NCBI RefSeq assembly: GCF_002836475.1
Contig: NZ_PJBJ01000030.1
Span: 1,178,001 to 1,242,000 of the forward strand
Direction: 5' to 3'
Origin: Flavobacterium sp. ALD4
Lineage (GTDB): Bacteria; Bacteroidota; Bacteroidia; Flavobacteriales; Flavobacteriaceae
Length of the DNA: 64,000 nt
In this document: positions 9,682 to 18,180 of the stretch, in pieces
Numbering within the stretch: position 1 is the stretch's first letter
Layout: each line of letters starts with the position of its first letter
Position numbers and translations under genes: made by a program
The notes under the pieces: model-generated
Seen by the model: only the letters and a program-made list of their open reading frames with translations
The model's database searches: none
What the model was told of the DNA's origin: nothing

Positions 9682-10611
9682 ATGAAGATTGAATCGCAAA
9701 TAGAAAAAATTTCGAGTTTTCAACATCTTGAATTGTTAGCAAATCAGGTTGTGGAAGGATTTATCTCTGGGATGCACAAGAGTCCGTTTCATGGATTTTC
9801 GGCTGAATTTGCAGAGCATAAAGTTTATAATGTGGGAGAAAGCACTAAGCATATCGATTGGAAACTATTTGCTAGAACGGATCGTTTGTATACAAAGCGT
9901 TTTGAAGAAGAAACTAATTTGCGTTGCCATATTATTATTGACAACTCCTCGTCAATGCATTACCCGAAGTTAGGAACAAATCAAAATTTTCACGAAAATA
10001 AAATAGGCTTCTCCGTTTTGGCTTCAGCAGTTTTAATGAATATCTTAAAGAAACAGCGGGATGCAATAGGGTTAAGTGTGTTTTCAGATACGTATGAGTA
10101 TTATGCTCCTGAAAAAGGGAGTGATCGCCATCACAGAATGGTATTGAATGCGCTTGAAAACGTAATGGTAGCTCCCACGGTCAAAAAAAGTACGGATACT
10201 ATCAGCTTTTTACACCAAATAGCGGAGAAAATGCATAGGCGTTCCATGATTATCTTGTTTACGGATATGTTTCAATCTGGTTCTGGAGACGAAGCATTGT
10301 TTAGTGCGCTGCAACATTTAAAGCACAACAAACATAAAGTGGTGTTGTTTCATGTTACAGATACTAAAACAGAACTCAATTTTGACTTTGATAACACGCC
10401 CAGAAAGTTCATAGATGTGGAGACTGGAGAATCCGTTTCGGTTTTTTCCGATAATGTGAAGGAGGAATATGAAAAACAGGCTGCTTTGTACTTCAAAAAG
10501 TTGGCGTTAAGCTGTGCTCAAAACAAGATTAAGTACGTTCCGGTTAATGTCAGTGATGATTTCGAAAAAGTTTTACTGACATACTTAGCTGAAAAACAAA
10601 ACTTTGGATGA
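9682..10611 (+). CDS. DUF58 domain protein
   Basis: This 309-residue soluble protein has the DUF58 signature DWKLFARTDRLYTKRFEEE and a von Willebrand A-like fold. It begins IIIDNSSSMHYP, a MIDAS DxSxS-type motif, and continues with IILFTDMF. DUF58 proteins commonly work with MoxR-type AAA ATPases and membrane VWA/BatA-like partners; none is next to it here. No membrane segment is seen. It lies between trxA and a tRNA with its own leader, so it is probably monocistronic. The biochemical function of the family remains poorly defined. Confidence 0.85.
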   Translation: MKIESQIEKISSFQHLELLANQVVEGFISGMHKSPFHGFSAEFAEHKVYNVGESTKHIDWKLFARTDRLYTKRFEEETNLRCHIIIDNSSSMHYPKLGTNQNFHENKIGFSVLASAVLMNILKKQRDAIGLSVFSDTYEYYAPEKGSDRHHRMVLNALENVMVAPTVKKSTDTISFLHQIAEKMHRRSMIILFTDMFQSGSGDEALFSALQHLKHNKHKVVLFHVTDTKTELNFDFDNTPRKFIDVETGESVSVFSDNVKEEYEKQAALYFKKLALSCAQNKIKYVPVNVSDDFEKVLLTYLAEKQNFG

Positions 10612-10648
10612 TCAGTTGAAAATAATAGTTTTTTTTAATTACAAACGC

Positions 10649-10678
10649 TTGTGTAGGTCGAAATGAATTGTATCTTTG
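10649..10678 (+). promoter_or_regulatory. Promoter of tRNA-Asp copy 1
   Basis: The -33 TTG at 10649-10651 and the -7 TATCTTTG at 10671-10678 are separated by 19 bases, the standard Bacteroidota arrangement. The tRNA begins 18 bases after the -7 box. Confidence 0.8.
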
Positions 10679-10772
10679 CAACCGCAATAACGCTGAGGTC
10701 TGGTAGTTCAGTTGGTTAGAATACCTGCCTGTCACGCAGGGGGTCGCGGGTTCGAGTCCCGTCCAGACCGCA
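10668..10772 (+). repeat. tRNA-Asp unit, copy 1 of a 105-base identical repeat
   Basis: This stretch, from the -7 element to just after the tRNA, is identical to 11263-11367. The terminator hairpins that follow each copy are also identical over about 29 bases. Confidence 0.9.
10697..10770 (+). tRNA. tRNA-Asp (anticodon GTC), copy 1
   Basis: The acceptor arms GGTCTGG and CCAGACC pair fully, with discriminator base G. The anticodon stem CCTGC/GCAGG encloses CTGTCAC, giving GTC for Asp. The T arm GCGGG-TTCGAGT-CCCGT is standard. The full CCA end is not encoded, so it is added after transcription. Confidence 0.97.
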
Positions 10773-10783
10773 ATATTGGGGAG

Positions 10784-10811
10784 AGCCTTTCTTAACGGAA
10801 AGGCTTTTTTG
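10784..10811 (+). terminator. Terminator of tRNA-Asp copy 1
   Basis: The hairpin AGCCTTTC-TTAAC-GGAAAGGCT is followed by a run of T. Confidence 0.85.
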
Positions 10812-11262
10812 CCCCATTAAAGTATCTAAAGTTAGTTGTGTTGTTTGGTCGAGTTGGTAGCAACGAGACCGGGTTTAGTAGTTAGACCAATGAAAAGCTT
10901 TCCATGTTTCTGAATTTATTCAGAACCTACGGATGGCTTTTTTGATTTTCTATAAGGTTGGTTTGGTTGTCATTTCAAAAGAAATAGAATCTTTAGTATA
11001 GTATGCGTAGTATAGATATGTATAATTTGATTTTTAGGATACGACTCACACAGGATTTTTAGCGATAGAAAAATAGCTTAATTGTGAAATTTTTGAAGGG
11101 AACTAGAGGTTGCTGTCGAGGAGAAAAGGATAAATCGTGCTTTTTTAAGACGACTAATGGTATAAAATTTTAAATACTAGTCTGGCATCTAATGTTTTGG
11201 AAAAAGCGTACTCTAATGAGGGTGTTTTTTTGATTTTAGTGTTAGTTTTAAATTAAAATGTG
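10812..11262. other. Spacer between the two tRNA-Asp units
   Basis: No gene is visible. It contains TTCTGAAT/ATTCAGAA pairing inside a longer imperfect hairpin that ends GGCTTTTTT near 10930. This could be a second terminator or a relic of an earlier duplication. Confidence 0.35.
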
Positions 11263-11265
11263 TTG

Positions 11266-11273
11266 TATCTTTG
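11266..11273 (+). promoter_or_regulatory. -7 promoter element TATCTTTG of tRNA-Asp copy 2
   Basis: Same -7 box and leader as copy 1. The sequence diverges just upstream of the box, so the -33 region (a TTA near 11242) is weaker than in copy 1. Confidence 0.65.
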
Positions 11274-11291
11274 CAACCGCAATAACGCTGA

Positions 11292-11365
11292 GGTCTGGTA
11301 GTTCAGTTGGTTAGAATACCTGCCTGTCACGCAGGGGGTCGCGGGTTCGAGTCCCGTCCAGACCG
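11292..11365 (+). tRNA. tRNA-Asp (anticodon GTC), copy 2
   Basis: The sequence is identical to the copy at 10697-10770, with the same GTC anticodon and complete cloverleaf. Confidence 0.97.
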
Positions 11366-11377
11366 CATATTTTCTAG

Positions 11378-11408
11378 AGCCTTTCTTAACGGAAAGGCTT
11401 TTTTTTTG
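11378..11408 (+). terminator. Terminator of tRNA-Asp copy 2
   Basis: The same hairpin as after copy 1, with a longer T run. Confidence 0.85.
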
Positions 11409-11968
11409 TTTAAAAACTATATTTTATCCTTCTGTTGATAGTCGGCATCACTTGATGTGTATTATGAGGGTTTTTTGTCCTAATACCTTTTCTACAGTTA
11501 ATGGTTTGTCTAGAACGGAACCGCAGGTAAGGAAGCTTGTTCTATGGAGTGTTCTAGCTTGTAATTGTACGGTATTGTTTCAGGGGTATACTTCCATTCG
11601 ATAGTGGGCATCAGCGCCGCGCTTTTGATAATTTTAAGTGTACTTGAGGAAATTAGCCGCTTAATTTAATCTCTAGGAGTGTTTTTTTTTTGTATATTCA
11701 ACGTTATGGCAGTTATTTTAACAAACTATCATTCCGTTAAAAGTAAGATAAATATTATTTTAAATAAAAAAACATGTATTTAATCGGATATATTTGTCGT
11801 TTAAGCGAAATAGCAGCTACATTTACTGCAGCTTAGAATGCACGTCGACGATTCCTGGTTGAATCGCTATTTTAAGCCCTAGACTTTTTTTTTTTTTTTT
11901 AGAACACTAACCTAAATCGTGTTTTAGTACTGAAAAGAAAACGGAAAAAGCGCTCAAAATAATGTACC
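11409..11968. other. Long leader region before the first DUF4402 gene, with a T16 tract
   Basis: No gene is visible in 560 bases. An uninterrupted run of 16 T lies at 11885-11900, ending 68 bases before the ATG of the first pilin-like gene. Such a tract can slip during replication and could modulate the promoter. A convincing TAnnTTTG box was not found between the tract and the start codon. The words GATAGTCGGCATCA (11438) and GATAGTGGGCATCA (11599) are near-repeats of unknown meaning. Confidence 0.4.
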
Positions 11969-12475
11969 ATGAAAAAAATTATTTTATTAACAATCCTCCT
12001 GCAGTTAGGTTTTTCAGCCGTCACGGTTGCGCAAGGCACCGCTAATGCGACTGCTTCTGCAACCATAATGACTCCCATTCAAATTGTTAAAAATTCAGAT
12101 ATTGATTTTGGCAATTTCGCCACTAATGGACGAGCGGGTACCGTGGTATTAGGTGCCGATAATACGGGTGCTAGGATGAGCTCTCCGAACATTAGCCTGC
12201 CGAATGGGGCAGGTGTTGCTAAAGCTGCCGGTTTTACTGTGACGGGTGAAGGTAATGCTGCTTATAGTATCACACTGCCTTCTAGCGGAGTTTTAATTTA
12301 TAATGGGGTAGCGAACATGGTTGTTGACGCGTTCACTTGTTCGGCATCAAAAGTGCTAGCAGGTGGAAAGGAAATAATATACCTTGGAGCTACCGTACAT
12401 GCAGGCGCCGCTCAGGCTCATGGAACCTATTCCAGTCTTGGTTCGGGTATTGAGGTAAGTGTTAATTATAATTAA
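11969..12475 (+). CDS. DUF4402 pilin-like protein, first copy
   Basis: This 168-residue secreted protein has a signal peptide ending SAVTVAQ and the DUF4402 pattern: a start rich in Ala, Thr and Ser, then ATIMTPIQIVKNSDIDFGNF, an AGTVVL strand and the C-terminal strand IEVSVNYN. DUF4402 is a beta-sandwich family that I regard as resembling spore-coat U and fimbrial subunits. The gene is the first of three paralogues beside a PapD-like chaperone and an usher-like protein, so I infer a fibre subunit exported to the periplasm and assembled at the outer membrane. It has a single mature cysteine and no disulfide. It is separated by 709 bases from the next paralogue, which implies its own transcript. 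Confidence 0.85.
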   Translation: MKKIILLTILLQLGFSAVTVAQGTANATASATIMTPIQIVKNSDIDFGNFATNGRAGTVVLGADNTGARMSSPNISLPNGAGVAKAAGFTVTGEGNAAYSITLPSSGVLIYNGVANMVVDAFTCSASKVLAGGKEIIYLGATVHAGAAQAHGTYSSLGSGIEVSVNYN

Positions 12476-13139
12476 TTTAGTACTGTTCTTTTCTACTTTC
12501 AAAGTGATGTTATTATTTTTATTGTGAATGCAGATTAAGATAATTGTTTCGGTTCTGCCTTTGCCGATTTATTTTTCCACCTTCCTTTTTTTCTGATCAA
12601 TTCTTAAAAACTTCAACTAATAAATATTGGAGCTGTTTTATTGTGTGAAAAAGCACCGATGCTTTTTGCATATGCTGGTCAAAATAGTCCTCTTTTTGGA
12701 ATTGTTTCTCTTTCCATGAGCCTAATCAAAAGAACTTTCTTGTAGATTGAAAAACAGCGGCTTTCTGTGATGAAGATCCGAAGGATTTATTTTTCTACAC
12801 AGGAATCAAGATCCAAATTATTGAATTAGTAAATTGCTAATGTCTCTGGGTTTTTGCGAATAATTAATAGTATTCGGTCCTCTTAGTGTAATTTCGAAAT
12901 CTGATTATTTTGCGATTTGTTAGCACTAAGAATGAAGGTGATTTTTCAGAGTTATGTCTTGCTATTTTAGTTGTTCACAAGGTAAAAAAAGTTGTTATGG
13001 ATCTATTATTTTACAGTTAAATTTGTGAAATCAGGTAGTAATAGTAAAGAATTGTGTAGTTCAACGAGTATAATAGTTGTTTAACGATTATATTTTCAGG
13101 AGACCTTCATTAGTTGTTATTTTGCCTTCGGAAAAAATA
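12476..13139. other. Intergenic region between DUF4402 copies 1 and 2
   Basis: No gene is seen. A hairpin AAAAAGCA-CCGA-TGCTTTTT at 12648-12667 is a possible terminator for the first DUF4402 gene. The 16-base word AGATCCGAAGGATTTA at 12774-12789 also occurs before dnaE at 2997-3012. The leader of copy 2 probably begins in the last 200 bases, but no single promoter box stands out. Confidence 0.4.
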
Positions 13140-13159
13140 ATAGAATGCCCCCATTCTAT
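13140..13159 (+). promoter_or_regulatory. 5' UTR hairpin before the second DUF4402 gene
   Basis: A perfect 8-bp stem, ATAGAATG with CATTCTAT, encloses four C. It ends 25 bases before the ATG. With no T run after it, it is more likely an mRNA-stabilising or translation-control hairpin than a terminator. Confidence 0.45.
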
Positions 13160-13184
13160 CAATCAAAACAATTAGACCTACGTT

Positions 13185-13688
13185 ATGAAAAAAATTACTT
13201 TATTAGCTATCTTAGCTATCGCAGCATTCTCAAATAATGCAAACGCTCAATCCACAGCATCAGCAACGGCTGCTGCAACTATCGTTACGCCAATTGCAAT
13301 TTCAAATACTGCTCCTATGAGTTTTGGAAACGTAGCTGTTACGGGTACTGGAGGGACAGTAGTATTGTTAGCGGGAGGTGGAAGAAATAGCACGGGAGGT
13401 TTAACTCTTCCAACAACAAAAGGTAAAGTTACAGCTGCATCTTTTAACGTTACGGGTACAGCAGAGTACGCATATTATGTTAAGCTACCAACTGGTCCAG
13501 TAGAACTTACGGGCACTAGTGATTCTGATAAGATGGGTGTAACAGACTTTACGAGTAGTCTTCTTGGGGATGGGAATCTTAAAGACGGTACGCAAACTTT
13601 TACAGTAGGAGCAACATTAAATGTAAAGGATAACCAAGTCGCAGGAGCTTATACAGGTTCATTTAACGTGACCGTAAATTATAACTAG
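13185..13688 (+). CDS. DUF4402 pilin-like protein, second copy (candidate major subunit)
   Basis: This 167-residue protein has a clear signal peptide (MKKITLLAILAIAAFSNNANAQ) and the same DUF4402 layout as the first copy: ATIVTPIAISNTAPMSFGNV, GGTVVL, a central strand set and the ending SFNVTVNYN. The mature part has no cysteine. It sits directly before the chaperone gene but is cut off from it by a strong terminator, the arrangement used when an abundant major subunit must be made in excess over the assembly proteins. A 5' UTR hairpin may add stability. That it is the major subunit is inference from this context; the family call is firm. Confidence 0.87.
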   Translation: MKKITLLAILAIAAFSNNANAQSTASATAAATIVTPIAISNTAPMSFGNVAVTGTGGTVVLLAGGGRNSTGGLTLPTTKGKVTAASFNVTGTAEYAYYVKLPTGPVELTGTSDSDKMGVTDFTSSLLGDGNLKDGTQTFTVGATLNVKDNQVAGAYTGSFNVTVNYN

Positions 13689-13694
13689 ATAAAT

Positions 13695-13738
13695 AAAATA
13701 AAGCAAGTGCTGCAAATTGCAGCACTTGCTTTATTTTT
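13695..13738 (+). terminator. Strong terminator between pilin-like gene and chaperone gene
   Basis: A 19-bp stem, 13695-13713 with 13719-13737, surrounds a 5-base loop and ends in a T-rich tract. It lies seven bases after the stop of the second DUF4402 gene. Partial read-through would feed the chaperone and usher genes, for which no separate promoter box is visible. Confidence 0.9.
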
Positions 13739-13770
13739 CTATATTGCGTGGAAATCAAAAAAAACAGCAT

Positions 13771-14631
13771 ATGGATTTTTATCTAAAAGGGCAACACCAC
13801 TATTTTAAAGGCAATCTTCTTCGATTGTTTTTTTTTATTTCAATTTGTACATTATCAGTAAACAATGCTTTAGCACAGGGAGATTTACTTGTTTTTCCAA
13901 AACGTCTTGTATTTGAAGGGAGAAGTAAAACGGAGCAAATAAACCTTGCTAATACTGGTAAAGAGACTTCTACGTATAATGTGTCATTTGTAGAGTTTAG
14001 AATGAATGAAGCAGGTGGTTTTGAGGAAATCAAAGAGCCTGATTTAGGACAGCAATTTGCAACCCCCTTTTTAAGAGTCTACCCAAGACAAGTTACTTTG
14101 GCGCCCAACGAATCCCAAACTGTAAAAGTGCAGCTAGTCAATACTGGCGAACTTGAGGTTGGAGAATATCGATCTCATCTTTATTTCAGAGCCGTCAAAA
14201 ACACTAAGCCACTCGGTCAGGAAAAAATGGAAGGCGACACTAATGCATTGTCTGTCAAAATTGAAACTGTTTTTGGTGTTTCCATAGCCACTATCATACG
14301 TAAAGGCGATTCAGATACTGCGGTGACGATTTCCGCATTGGAATATGAAAATAAAGAGGACTTGGGTACTTTTCTACACTTCAATATTAATAGAATAGGT
14401 AATATGTCTGCGTATGGCGACATTACGATCAGTTATATGTCTACACAAGACAAATGGTACGAGGTGGGGAAAATAAAAGGCATAGGGGTTTATACTCCTG
14501 GGACTTTGCGAAAAAATAAAATACTGTTACAAAAACCCGCAGGGGTCAACTTCAACGGAGGAAAATTTAAGGTCGTTTATACGAGCAACGAAGGCACGGA
14601 ACTGATTGCAGAAAAGGAATTGGATTTATGA
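13771..14631 (+). CDS. PapD-like periplasmic pilus chaperone
   Basis: This 286-residue protein has a signal peptide ending NNALAQ, followed by an immunoglobulin-like chaperone domain. Its strand F-G equivalent reads FLRVYPRQVTLAPNESQTVK, the pattern (Arg, Pro-Arg, Leu-x-Pro-x-x-x-Gln-x-Val) seen in PapD/FimC-type chaperones, and GEYRSHLYFRAV follows as in that family. A second beta domain fills residues about 170-286. The expected role is capping DUF4402 subunits in the periplasm by donor-strand complementation and delivering them to the usher-like protein two genes on. The start at 13771 is chosen because the longer ORF begins inside the terminator hairpin. Confidence 0.85.
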   Translation: MDFYLKGQHHYFKGNLLRLFFFISICTLSVNNALAQGDLLVFPKRLVFEGRSKTEQINLANTGKETSTYNVSFVEFRMNEAGGFEEIKEPDLGQQFATPFLRVYPRQVTLAPNESQTVKVQLVNTGELEVGEYRSHLYFRAVKNTKPLGQEKMEGDTNALSVKIETVFGVSIATIIRKGDSDTAVTISALEYENKEDLGTFLHFNINRIGNMSAYGDITISYMSTQDKWYEVGKIKGIGVYTPGTLRKNKILLQKPAGVNFNGGKFKVVYTSNEGTELIAEKELDL

Positions 14632-14648
14632 ATGTTTATTTATAATAG

Positions 14649-15173
14649 TTGAAAATACTAAAGGTACATATCAAGATAAGATGGCTGTTTTTACTATCAG
14701 CTTTATTTTTGTGCATACCTGTCTTTTATGCACAACCCACCTTGCCTCAACGGACACTAACTGTATTGCCTACTCAGCCCATTGATTTTGGGTTGTTTTA
14801 CAGCACCGGTGCCGCGGGTACAATCAAAGTAGATTGGCAAGGTGTTCGTACCACTACAGGAGGCGTTATTGCCTTGTCTGGTTCTACCGCTCGACCCGCT
14901 ATTTTTGATGTAAAGTTATGTCAGGGCAGAAATGTAATCATAAGCTATCCGCCTACTACAACTATAAGTAATGGAGGAGGGGTTTCGTTAACACTTGATA
15001 TTGGTCCAACAGAAAAGGGCGTAAGTGGTTCGAGTTTTGTTGTGAATAACAATTGCAATTTTATAACAACAGTAAGAGTTGGGGGAACGCTTCATGTTCC
15101 CGGGGCTGCTTCCACAGCGGCCTATTCAGGTGTCTATTCGGGCATTTTTGAATTGAATTTCGTTCAAGAATGA
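14649..15173 (+). CDS. DUF4402-like minor subunit (possible tip or adaptor)
   Basis: This 174-residue protein has a signal peptide ending VFYAQ, then TLTVLPTQPIDFGLF and a GAAGTIKV strand typical of DUF4402, and a C-terminal strand YSGIFELNFVQE. Unlike the other two copies it has a pair of mature cysteines (in LCQGRN and NNNCNF), so it may hold a disulfide, and its last strand lacks the VNYN ending. Those differences and its place between chaperone and usher suggest a minor subunit at the tip or base of the fibre. The start is a TTG, because no ATG precedes the signal peptide in frame. Its last codons overlap the usher ATG. Confidence 0.75.
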   Translation: MKILKVHIKIRWLFLLSALFLCIPVFYAQPTLPQRTLTVLPTQPIDFGLFYSTGAAGTIKVDWQGVRTTTGGVIALSGSTARPAIFDVKLCQGRNVIISYPPTTTISNGGGVSLTLDIGPTEKGVSGSSFVVNNNCNFITTVRVGGTLHVPGAASTAAYSGVYSGIFELNFVQE

Positions 15174-18163
15174 TGGAGGGGGAGAAGCTAATAAAATTGA
15201 AACATTCTGATTGTATTTCGTGTTGTAGGTATATTCACTTATGGATGTATGTCCTATTTTTATTTTTGACCCTAATTCAAGTCCATGCACAAGGTAATGC
15301 CATAGCTGAAAAAGCAGCTTATTTTTCTGATTTGGACGAAGTTCCTGTGGAAATTATAGTGGATGGTAAGTGGAGTTTTGAAACCAATGTCATTATCACG
15401 GATTCTAATTTGCTTTTCATTAATGTTGTGGATTTATTTACGCGTCTAAAAATACCGTGTAAGGAGAGTGCAACGGGCAACAGCTTAGAAGGCTTCATTG
15501 AAAACGAATACAAAACGTATACAATTGATTACTCGACCGGACAAATTAAGGTAGGCAGCATAGATATTACTTCTACAAGGGGGCTATTGGAAGAAAATGG
15601 TGTTAAATATATACAAGCATCAGTCTTATCTGAAGCATTTGGTTTAACATTGACATTCAATGCGCGATCGCTGTCTGCTAAATTAGTATCTAGTTTTGAA
15701 TTACCGTATGTCAAGCAAATGCGTATTGAAAACACCAGAAACAATATTTCAAAATTAGAGGGACAGGAAGTCGCGGTCGATACTGTAATCTCGCGGGATT
15801 ATCACTTATTTAAGTTTGGGATGCTAGATTGGGCGTTTAATTCGAATCAGACGGTAAGTGGAGCCAGCACTAATAATGTGATTTTAGGCGTAGGGAGTGA
15901 ACTGCTTTTTGGCGAAGCCAATATTGCAATAAATTATAACGATAAGTACAAATTTGACAACCGACAGCTTCAGTACAGTTGGCGCTGGATAGACAATGAT
16001 AAGAAACTTATTAAGCAGGCTCAGCTAGGTAAAATATACAATCAAAGTATTGCTTTTTTAGGAGCACCTTTAATTGGTGGTACAGTCAATAATTCTCCAA
16101 ATACCGTTCGGAAAGCAAGTGGAACTTACACGATAAACGACTATACGGAGCCCAACTGGACTGTAGAGCTTTATATCAATGATGTTCTAGCCGATTATAC
16201 GTCGGCAGATGCATCGGGTTTGTATGTGTTTAACGTTCCCATTGTTTATGGGTACACTACATTAAGATTAAAATTTTATGGTCCTTTGGGGGAAGAGCGC
16301 ACCGAAGAGCGCATTATGAATACCCCTTATACTTTTATGCCTGCCAAAATTTTAGAATATAGTTTGTCAGGTGGTGTTTTGCAAGATGCGAATGGAAGCC
16401 GCTACGGAAAAGCGGATTTTAATTATGGGGTGAATCGCTTTTTAACTGTTGGTGGGGGGCTGGAGTATTTGTCGAGCATATCAAATCGTCCTTTTATTCC
16501 TTATGCAAAAGTGGCGTTTCAGCCCTTTAGTAAAATGATTGTGAACTTAGAATACGATCATGATGTACGAATGAAAGGGTTGTTGAATTATAATTTCATA
16601 AAAAGTGCTTTTTTAGAACTGGACTATACAAAATACGTAGAAGGGCAACTTGCTACCCGTTTTAATGCGCTTGAAGAAAGGAAAATCAGAATCTCTGTAC
16701 CTATTAAAATAAATCATTTTTCCGGGTTTTCAAAATTGAATTTCAGTCAGTTTGTTTATGAGTCGTTTAACTACAACCAGCTCGATTTCGTTTATTCGGC
16801 TTATTACAGACAATTGGGTGTCAATTCATCAACATTAGTGAACTGGGTGGGAACGAATTCGCCTTACATGACCACTAATTTGAGCTTGTCTTACAGATTG
16901 CTAAATGGTCTTGTTTTGCGTCCATCTGTAGAATATAATTTGAAGCAAAATAAGCTTACGAGATATCGTGCAGAAATTGAGAAGCGGGTTTCTAAAATGT
17001 ATTTTTCGGCTTCGTATGAAAGAAATGTGACGTCAAAAAGTAATACTTTTTTTTTAAACTTTAGATATGATTTGCCATATGCACGTACCGGATTATCTGC
17101 ATTTTATAGCAATAAAAACATTAGTTTTACAGAAAACGCACAGGGAAGTTTAGCCTTTGGCGGAGATAATTATACCTATGCTGGGAACAATTCATCATTA
17201 AGTAAAGGTGGTCTGCTGTTTTATCCTTTTCTTGATTTGAATCAAAATGGAATATTGGATAATGGGGAAAAAATGGTGTTGTTGTCTTCCGTGAGAGTAT
17301 CGGGTGGTAACGCGGTAATAAGTGAAAAAGATTCCATTGTACGTGTGTCAGATTTGAACGCTTTTGTCAACTATAATGTATCATTTTCTAATGATGATTT
17401 AGAGAGTATATCATGGAAGTTTAAACACAATACCTATCAGGTACTTGTTGACCCCAACCAATATAAAAGGGTGTTTGTTCCAATTATTAGTATGGGTGAA
17501 ATAAACGGCATGATCTATTTTAATAAGGAGAATACCAGAAAAGGATTAGGAAGGGTTACGATTCAAATCTATAATGGGCAAGGTAAAAAAGTAGCGCAGA
17601 CATTAAGTGAACCCGACGGGTATTTCAGTTATTTGGGATTAGTACCAGGGAATTATAAAGTCCGTGTGGATGAAGAACAATTAAAAAAACTGGATTATCA
17701 GTCTTCACCAAAAGAGCAGGAGATTTTTATAAAGGTTTCAGAAGATGGAACAATAGTGGACGGACTGGATTTTAATTTAAAAGCAATAACGTCGGTGGTC
17801 TCTATAGAACCCGCTAAAATTATTTTGACTGATGCCCCTAATCAACCTTCCTCTATAGACAAGCAGTCAGAAAGTCATTTTAATACTTCTTTCGGTAAAA
17901 TATCAGATCAGCAAGGGCTCTTTTATAGTGTGCAGATAGGGGTTTTTAAAAATTACCTATATTCGCAACATCTTTTAAAGTTTACACCGGTGTTTTATGA
18001 GATTTTATCCAATGGTACGATCAGATATATTTCAGGTAAATATGATTTAAAAGCGGATGCTAAAACGGCCAGAAATATAATTGTAGCTAAGGGGATAAAA
18101 GACGCTTACATTGTTAAATATAAGGATGGGAAAAAGATTGATACTTCCAAAGGGAGGTATTAG
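15170..18163 (+). CDS. Usher-like outer-membrane assembly protein with C-terminal Cna-B/carboxypeptidase-regulatory-type and SPOR-like domains
   Basis: This 997-residue protein starts at an ATGA overlap with the subunit gene. After a long-leader signal peptide (about residues 1-41) come two small domains (45-190) resembling copper-amine-oxidase N-terminal repeats (IIVDGKWSFETNVIITDSNL). A strand-rich barrel is interrupted at about 300-400 by a plug-like domain: ASGTYTINDYTEPNWTVELY, then VFNVPIVYGYTTLRLKFYGP, closely paralleling the FimD/PapC plug. More barrel strands run to about 760. A beta-sandwich of carboxypeptidase-regulatory/Cna-B type (773-880, GRVTIQIYNGQGKKVAQTL) follows, then a SPOR-like segment at 917-997 (FYSVQIGVFKNYL). 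Classical ushers lack these last domains. I infer that it secretes and polymerises the DUF4402 subunits; the SPOR-like end might bind peptidoglycan. Confidence 0.75.
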   Translation: MMEGEKLIKLKHSDCISCCRYIHLWMYVLFLFLTLIQVHAQGNAIAEKAAYFSDLDEVPVEIIVDGKWSFETNVIITDSNLLFINVVDLFTRLKIPCKESATGNSLEGFIENEYKTYTIDYSTGQIKVGSIDITSTRGLLEENGVKYIQASVLSEAFGLTLTFNARSLSAKLVSSFELPYVKQMRIENTRNNISKLEGQEVAVDTVISRDYHLFKFGMLDWAFNSNQTVSGASTNNVILGVGSELLFGEANIAINYNDKYKFDNRQLQYSWRWIDNDKKLIKQAQLGKIYNQSIAFLGAPLIGGTVNNSPNTVRKASGTYTINDYTEPNWTVELYINDVLADYTSADASGLYVFNVPIVYGYTTLRLKFYGPLGEERTEERIMNTPYTFMPAKILEYSLSGGVLQDANGSRYGKADFNYGVNRFLTVGGGLEYLSSISNRPFIPYAKVAFQPFSKMIVNLEYDHDVRMKGLLNYNFIKSAFLELDYTKYVEGQLATRFNALEERKIRISVPIKINHFSGFSKLNFSQFVYESFNYNQLDFVYSAYYRQLGVNSSTLVNWVGTNSPYMTTNLSLSYRLLNGLVLRPSVEYNLKQNKLTRYRAEIEKRVSKMYFSASYERNVTSKSNTFFLNFRYDLPYARTGLSAFYSNKNISFTENAQGSLAFGGDNYTYAGNNSSLSKGGLLFYPFLDLNQNGILDNGEKMVLLSSVRVSGGNAVISEKDSIVRVSDLNAFVNYNVSFSNDDLESISWKFKHNTYQVLVDPNQYKRVFVPIISMGEINGMIYFNKENTRKGLGRVTIQIYNGQGKKVAQTLSEPDGYFSYLGLVPGNYKVRVDEEQLKKLDYQSSPKEQEIFIKVSEDGTIVDGLDFNLKAITSVVSIEPAKIILTDAPNQPSSIDKQSESHFNTSFGKISDQQGLFYSVQIGVFKNYLYSQHLLKFTPVFYEILSNGTIRYISGKYDLKADAKTARNIIVAKGIKDAYIVKYKDGKKIDTSKGRY

Positions 18164-18180
18164 TCAAAAACAAATAAGGA

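Larger units (their letters stand above)
11263..11367 (+). repeat. tRNA-Asp unit, copy 2 of a 105-base identical repeat
   Basis: Identical to 10668-10772. The copies lie 595 bases apart in the same orientation. Confidence 0.9.

Noticed and set aside
10850..10880. Possible third tRNA-like sequence between the tRNA-Asp genes
   Set aside because: A few words recall a D arm, but no acceptor, anticodon or T arm pairs.
13717..13770. Start of the chaperone gene at 13717
   Set aside because: That TTG lies in the terminator hairpin of the preceding gene; the ATG at 13771 is followed by a proper signal peptide.
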